Positions 59,459-64,000 of a stretch of DNA of 64,000 nucleotides are shown one piece after another. Every line of letters begins with the position of its first letter. Positions within the stretch are counted from its first letter, which is position 1. The notes below the pieces were generated by a model. It saw nothing but the letters and a program-made list of their open reading frames with translations, ran no database searches and was not told the DNA's origin. Source of the DNA: Entomohabitans teleogrylli (GTDB taxonomy: Bacteria; Pseudomonadota; Gammaproteobacteria; Enterobacterales; Enterobacteriaceae); assembly GCF_001484765.1 (NCBI RefSeq), contig NZ_KQ947379.1:62001-126000 (forward strand). Reading direction: 5' to 3'. Made by a program: the position numbers and the translations under genes.

Positions 59459-59820
59459 TGTCAGCGCATCCGGAGTTCTTGAGCCGCTGGCTGCGCGTGG
59501 CGATGCTCAGTGAGTCCCTGCTGGAGCTGGCGCGCTGCGGCGAGTGGCAGCAACTGGTGGATCAGGAAGTTAGCTACCTGCAAAGTATTGAAAATGTCAT
59601 GCGGCTGGAGATGCCGCCGGACCTCAGCCCGCCGGTACGCCGCCATCTGCGCCAACTGGTCGGCAACGTGCTGGACAATGAGCAGCAGTTAAAAACGCTG
59701 CTCCAGAAACGTATGGAAGAACTCAGCGCGCTGATCGGCCAGTCGGCGCGCCAGCAAAACATCAACAATACCTATGGCCGGTTGTCCGGGGTGCTGCTGA
59801 TGCCGGAGTCGCCACGCTAA
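59458..59820 (+). CDS. fliT: FliD export chaperone and FlhDC inhibitor
   Basis: The 120-residue helical protein (MSAHPEFLSRWLRVAMLSES) matches FliT in length and place. It binds FliD for export and, when free, blocks FlhD4C2. Confidence 0.92.
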   Translation: MSAHPEFLSRWLRVAMLSESLLELARCGEWQQLVDQEVSYLQSIENVMRLEMPPDLSPPVRRHLRQLVGNVLDNEQQLKTLLQKRMEELSALIGQSARQQNINNTYGRLSGVLLMPESPR

Positions 59821-59900
59821 ATCTTTCGTCATTCCCCTGCCGTTTTGCTTAACATCCGTCATACTCCAGAAGTCCCTTCCTGACTTCTGGAGCACAAGTC

Positions 59901-61388
59901 ATGAATAATCCGGTTATTTTGCAATGCTTTCACTGGTATTACCCCGGCGGCGGCCAATTGTGGCAGGAGGTCAGCCAACGTGCTCCCCATCTACAAGAAA
60001 CGGGTATTTCGATGGTCTGGCTGCCTCCGGCCTACAAGGGCAGCAGCGGCGGCTATTCCGCCGGTTACGACAGTTACGATCTGTTCGATCTGGGAGAGTT
60101 TGATCAAAAGGGGTCGGTGGCCACCAAATACGGCGACAAACAGCAGCTTCTCGACGCTATTGCCGCGCTGCAGCAGCATCATATCGCGGTGTTGATGGAC
60201 GTGGTGGTGAACCACAAGATGGGCGCCGATGAGAAAGAGCCGGTACGGGTTAACCGGGTCAATCCGGACGATCGTACCCTGATCGCCGATGAGGTTATTG
60301 AATGCGAAGCCTGGACCCGCTACACCTTCCCGGGGCGCAGCGGAAAGTATTCGCAATTCATCTGGGATTTTCGCTGCTTCAGCGGCATCGACCATATCGA
60401 AAATCCCGACGAAGACGGCATCTTTAAAATCATTAATGACTATACCGGCGATGGCTGGAACGATCAGGTTGACGATGAGCTGGGCAACTTCGACTACCTG
60501 ATGGGCGAAAATATTGATTTCCGCAACCGGGCGGTTACTGAGGAGATCAAATACTGGGCGCGCTGGATGCTCAGTCAAACCCACTGCAACGGCTTTCGGC
60601 TTGATGCGGTTAAACACATTCCCGCCTGGTTTTACAAAGAGTGGATCGACCACGTACAGGACGTGGCGCCTGAACCGCTGTTTATCGTAGCCGAATACTG
60701 GTCCCACGAAGTGGACAAACTGCAACAGTACATAAGCCAGGTCGAAGGCAAAACCATGCTGTTTGACGCCCCGCTGCAGATGAAATTCCACGAAGCCTCG
60801 CGCTCCGGCCGCGACTACGATATGAGCCAGATCTTTACCGATACGCTGGTCGAGGCGGATCCTTTTCACGCCGTCACGCTGGTGGCCAACCACGATACTC
60901 AACCGCTGCAATCGCTGGAAGCGCCGGTGGAACCCTGGTTTAAACCGCTGGCCTACGCGCTGATTCTGTTGCGCGAAAACGGCGTGCCATCGGTCTTTTA
61001 TCCGGACCTGTTCGGCGCCAGCTATGAAGATACCGGCGGCGACGGCAACAGCTACCAGATAGAGATGCCGATCATCCATCAGCTCGACGCCTTAATCCAG
61101 GCGCGCCAGCGCTTTGCCCACGGCGTCCAGACGCTGTGGTTCGATCACCCGAACTGTATTGCTTTCAGCCGTAGCGGAACCGAAGAGGCGCCGGGCTGCG
61201 TGGTGGTGATATCTAACGGCGATGACGGGGAGAAGACCCTGACGCTGGGAGAGAATTACGGGCAAAAAACCTGGCGTGACTTCCTCGGCAACCGGGAGGA
61301 GACCATCGCCACTGACGAACAGGGCAGCGCTACCTTTACCTGCAATGGCGCCAGCGTCAGCATTTGGGTCATGGAAGAGGTACTGTAA
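59901..61388 (+). CDS. amyA: Cytoplasmic alpha-amylase
   Basis: The 495-residue GH13 enzyme has DVVVNHKMG, nucleophile Asp in GFRLDAVKH, acid Glu in FIVAEYW and VANHDTQ. No signal peptide, so it acts in the cytoplasm on maltodextrins or glycogen, like E. coli AmyA. It begins 80 bases after fliT, with its own leader. Confidence 0.95.
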   Translation: MNNPVILQCFHWYYPGGGQLWQEVSQRAPHLQETGISMVWLPPAYKGSSGGYSAGYDSYDLFDLGEFDQKGSVATKYGDKQQLLDAIAALQQHHIAVLMDVVVNHKMGADEKEPVRVNRVNPDDRTLIADEVIECEAWTRYTFPGRSGKYSQFIWDFRCFSGIDHIENPDEDGIFKIINDYTGDGWNDQVDDELGNFDYLMGENIDFRNRAVTEEIKYWARWMLSQTHCNGFRLDAVKHIPAWFYKEWIDHVQDVAPEPLFIVAEYWSHEVDKLQQYISQVEGKTMLFDAPLQMKFHEASRSGRDYDMSQIFTDTLVEADPFHAVTLVANHDTQPLQSLEAPVEPWFKPLAYALILLRENGVPSVFYPDLFGASYEDTGGDGNSYQIEMPIIHQLDALIQARQRFAHGVQTLWFDHPNCIAFSRSGTEEAPGCVVVISNGDDGEKTLTLGENYGQKTWRDFLGNREETIATDEQGSATFTCNGASVSIWVMEEVL

Positions 61389-61394
61389 TCGTCC

Positions 61395-61416
61395 GGCCCG
61401 CCAGCCACGGCGGGCC
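61395..61416. terminator. Shared hairpin between convergent amyA and yedD
   Basis: GGCCCGCC and GGCGGGCC form a perfect 8-bp stem with a 6-base loop, 6 bases past amyA and 10 bases from the yedD stop. No U-run is present. Confidence 0.6.
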
Positions 61417-61425
61417 ATCGCGCGA

Positions 61426-61839
61426 TCAGGGCAGCGGCGAAGAGAGCGACTGTTGCGCCAGCGCCTGCGCGCAGGCAGCGGTTGGCCGCTCCACGCGCTG
61501 TAGCGTCATGCCGTCATAGGACAGCGTAGCGTGAGTACGCTCAATCGGGTACACATCAAGTTTTTCCGTGACATTGACCAGTTCTCCGTCGTCGATGGTC
61601 AGTTTACCGGGTAGCGCAATCACCCGCTGCCACTCGCGGCAGTCGAGGGTGTCCCCCTGCTCTGTCACAATCAGACTGGCTATCGCCTCCGGGCTGACCA
61701 GCGCGCTCTGCGGCCCCTGGGATTGCCAGTACCCCGCCAGCCCCGACGGCGCCGGCGCCTTCACCACCTGACGGTAATCATTCACCTGGGCGCAGCCGCT
61801 GAGAACCAGCAGCGCGGCAACGGTTGCTAACTTTTTCAT
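61426..61839 (-). CDS. yedD: YedD-family lipoprotein
   Basis: From the ATG at 61839 the protein is 137 residues with a lipoprotein signal (MKKLATVAALLVLSGC, Cys16). The mature part matches E. coli YedD (GLAGYWQSQGPQ, SLIVTEQGDTLDCREWQRV). Function not known; predicted in the outer membrane or periplasm. The frame open to 61932 is not part of the protein. Confidence 0.92.
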   Translation of the reverse strand: MKKLATVAALLVLSGCAQVNDYRQVVKAPAPSGLAGYWQSQGPQSALVSPEAIASLIVTEQGDTLDCREWQRVIALPGKLTIDDGELVNVTEKLDVYPIERTHATLSYDGMTLQRVERPTAACAQALAQQSLSSPLP

Positions 61840-62042
61840 TGTTTTATCCGGCTGATAAGCAAAAACATATTCTGGCATTAATGGCCGCCGCTCGCCAGCG
61901 CCCGAACGGCGGCGCAAATATCGATCCCCCACGATTTTTAGATTTTTTATGGGCCTTCCCGCCGCAGAAGGCGTATTATTGCGCGCTCCTGTTGCGCCTG
62001 ATGGCGCGTTTTAGTTCCGTCTGAGTTCAGAGGCTAAAATTC

Positions 62043-63254
62043 ATGTCATGGTCTGACTTTAAACAACACTATCTGATTAAGTTCTGGTCACCGGTTCCGG
62101 CTGTTATCGCCGCCGGGATCCTCTCCACCTACTACTTCGGCCTTACCGGCACCTTCTGGGCAGTCACCGGCGAATTCACCCGCTGGGGCGGTCAGTTGTT
62201 GCAACTGCTGGGCGTCGATACTGAAAACTGGGGGTATTTCAAACTGATTGATCTGCACGGTACGCCGCTCACCCGGGTGGATGGCGTGATGATCATCGGT
62301 ATGTTCGGCGGCTGTTTCGCCGCTGCCCTGTGGGCCAACAATATTAAGCTGCGCCTGCCGCAACACCGTATCCGCATCCTCCAGGCGCTGGTGGGCGGGA
62401 TTATCGCCGGCTTTGGCGCCCGCCTGGCGATGGGCTGCAATCTGGCGGCTTTCTTTACCGGCATTCCCCAGTTTTCGGTACACGCCTGGTTTTTCGCCCT
62501 GGCGACCGCCATTGGCTCATGGTTCGGCGCCCGCTTCACCCTGCTGCCGCTGTTTCGTATTCCGGTTAAGCTGCAAAAAGTCAGCGCCGCCCATCCCCTG
62601 ACCCAGAACCCGGACCAGGCGCGGCGGCGTTTTCGCATCGGCATGCTGGTGTTTATCGGCATGGTCGGCTGGGCGCTGCTCACCGCGGCAAACCAGCCGA
62701 AACTCGGGATCGCCATGCTGTTCGGTATCGGTTTCGGTCTGTTGATCGAACGGGCGCAAATCTGCTTTACCTCAGCGTTCCGCGATCTATGGATCACCGG
62801 CCGCACCCAGATGGCGAAAGCGATTATTCTCGGGATGGCGGTCAGCGCGATCGGCATCTTCAGCTATACCCAGTTAGGGGTGGCGCCGAAAATCATGTGG
62901 GCCGGACCGAACGCGGTGATCGGCGGTCTGCTGTTCGGATTTGGTATTGTGCTGGCCGGCGGCTGCGAAACCGGCTGGATGTACCGCGCCGTGGAGGGCC
63001 AGGTACACTACTGGTGGGTGGGGCTGGGCAACGTCATCGGCTCCACGCTGCTGGCCTTCTTCTGGGATGACCTGTCCCGACCGCTGGCCACCAGTTGGGA
63101 CAAGATTAACCTGCTGACCACCTTCGGGCCGCTGGGCGGCCTGCTGGTCACCTATCTACTGCTGCTGGGCGCGTTTTTGCTGGTGCTCGGCTGGGAAAAA
63201 CATTTCTTTACCACCCGTAACCGGACCCCGGCGGCCGTGAAGGAGAGCGTATGA
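62043..63254 (+). CDS. yedE: YedE-family membrane transporter
   Basis: The 403-residue protein has about ten membrane helices and two YeeE/YedE repeats, with the conserved cysteines in ARLAMGCNLAAFF and LAGGCETGWMYR. Relatives (TsuA) take up thiosulfate; YedE itself has been tied to selenium metabolism. The partner yedF overlaps its stop by 4 bases, so a relay of sulfur or selenium is likely. Confidence 0.93.
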   Translation: MSWSDFKQHYLIKFWSPVPAVIAAGILSTYYFGLTGTFWAVTGEFTRWGGQLLQLLGVDTENWGYFKLIDLHGTPLTRVDGVMIIGMFGGCFAAALWANNIKLRLPQHRIRILQALVGGIIAGFGARLAMGCNLAAFFTGIPQFSVHAWFFALATAIGSWFGARFTLLPLFRIPVKLQKVSAAHPLTQNPDQARRRFRIGMLVFIGMVGWALLTAANQPKLGIAMLFGIGFGLLIERAQICFTSAFRDLWITGRTQMAKAIILGMAVSAIGIFSYTQLGVAPKIMWAGPNAVIGGLLFGFGIVLAGGCETGWMYRAVEGQVHYWWVGLGNVIGSTLLAFFWDDLSRPLATSWDKINLLTTFGPLGGLLVTYLLLLGAFLLVLGWEKHFFTTRNRTPAAVKESV

Positions 63255-63484
63255 CCACGATAGTGCCTGATTTCCGTCTCGATATGGTGGGCGAACCCTG
63301 CCCCTATCCGGCCGTGGCGACCCTGGAAGCGATGCCACAGCTGGAAAAAGGGCAAATCCTTGAAGTCATCAGCGACTGCCCGCAGTCAATCAATAATATC
63401 CCGCTGGACGCCCGCAACCACGGCTATACGGTGCTGGATATTCAACAGGACGGCCCTACCATCCGCTACCTGATTCAGCGTTAA
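63251..63484 (+). CDS. yedF: TusA-like sulfur carrier protein YedF
   Basis: The 77-residue protein has the family motif with Cys in VGEPCPYPAVATLE, the site that carries sulfur as persulfide in TusA. It is coupled to yedE. Its stop codon shares the bases TTAA with that of the convergent regulator gene. Confidence 0.94.
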   Translation: MTTIVPDFRLDMVGEPCPYPAVATLEAMPQLEKGQILEVISDCPQSINNIPLDARNHGYTVLDIQQDGPTIRYLIQR

Positions 63485-64000
63485 ACATCCTCTGATTTTG
63501 CCGGGACCGCGTAGGCCCCGGCTTTCACCATAAACTCTTCAACCCGTTTAATTCGCGCCACGGCATCATCACCCTGGCGCGCCACCAGCGACGCCAGCAG
63601 ACATTCCGCCAGCCCCATCCCGGCAATCACCGACGGGAAAAATGACGGGCTATCGGTAGAAAACCACAGCGACGCCGTAGCGCCCGCCGCCAGCGGCGAT
63701 GCCGGGGTATCGGTCAGGGCCACCACTCTGGCGCCTATCTGGCGGGCGGCCTCCAGCACCCGCAGTGACTCCCGCGAGTAAGGCGCAAAACCAATGATCA
63801 CCAGTACATCATCGGGACCGATTTCACGGGTAAACATCTCATCATTGCTGGCGAAGCCGTCAATCAGCGACACCTGCTTCTTAAACAGCCGGTAGACATA
63901 ATAAACCGACCAGGCAATCGGAAAACTGGCGCGGAATCCGCAAATATAGACGTGCTGCGCGCTTTCCATCAGATCCACCGCGGCGGTCAGTGATTCACGA
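63481..64000 (-). CDS. RpiR/MurR-type regulator, SIS domain (5' part beyond window)
   Basis: The frame runs off the right edge, so the N-terminal helix-turn-helix is not seen. The visible part is a SIS sugar-phosphate-binding domain (AQHVYICGFRASFPIA, then VLVIIGFAPYSRES and VVALTDTPASPLA). It would bind a phosphosugar and control a catabolic operon outside the window. It overlaps yedF by 4 bases, tail to tail. Confidence 0.85.
   Translation of the reverse strand, partial: RESLTAAVDLMESAQHVYICGFRASFPIAWSVYYVYRLFKKQVSLIDGFASNDEMFTREIGPDDVLVIIGFAPYSRESLRVLEAARQIGARVVALTDTPASPLAAGATASLWFSTDSPSFFPSVIAGMGLAECLLASLVARQGDDAVARIKRVEEFMVKAGAYAVPAKSEDV

Overview
The window looks like a chromosome segment from a flagellated member of the Enterobacteriaceae. 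The right third has the E. coli gene order pgsA-uvrC-uvrY / yecF / sdiA / tcyN-tcyL-dcyD-tcyJ-fliZ-fliA / fliC / fliD-fliS-fliT / amyA / yedD / yedE-yedF, with a tRNA Gly-Cys-Leu cluster beside pgsA, and the proteins are close to their E. coli counterparts. The genus cannot be fixed from the sequence alone.

Positions 1-14784, all but one gene on the minus strand, hold a lambda-type tail module. In transcription order it has an S24-type repressor, a small phage protein, holin, SAR endolysin, nested Rz/Rz1, an unknown repeat-rich protein, then homologues of lambda U, V, G/GT (with a programmed frameshift), H, M, L, K, a lipoprotein, I and J; J runs off the left edge. I see no terminase, portal, capsid, head-tail joining or integrase gene, and every tail gene is open. 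This fits either a flexible (F-type) tailocin or a tail-only prophage remnant. A plus-strand alpha/beta hydrolase next to a scrap of an IS3-family element interrupts it.

Positions 14915-17972 hold a small efflux set: a TTG-start MarR regulator, an HlyD-type periplasmic adaptor and an ABC-2-like permease. The same palindrome lies in front of the regulator and of the adaptor gene. Positions 18228-38089 are a chitin-use and secretion block: a GH19 chitinase, a small lytic transglycosylase, a GH18 chitinase A, a full type II secretion operon gspC-M plus gspO, and divergent gspAB. The likely logic is that Sec exports the chitinases and the T2SS carries them across the outer membrane. GspA has lost its ATPase motifs. 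A CRP-fold regulator follows.

Positions 38759-44137 are a chaperone-usher fimbrial operon (major subunit, chaperone, usher, tip-like adhesin, minor subunit) with a perfect palindrome upstream and a hairpin after the major subunit. It ends beside the tRNA-Leu gene.

Positions 44471-64000 are mostly core genome: tRNAs, phospholipid synthesis, UvrC repair, the BarA-partner UvrY, quorum sensing SdiA, cystine uptake with D-cysteine desulfhydrase, late flagellar genes with paired sigma-28 promoters, cytoplasmic alpha-amylase and the YedE/YedF sulfur or selenium pair. One insertion relative to E. coli stands out: a class III CoA-transferase-like gene, with a domain order that looks rearranged, divergent from sdiA. 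The window ends in a truncated RpiR-type regulator.
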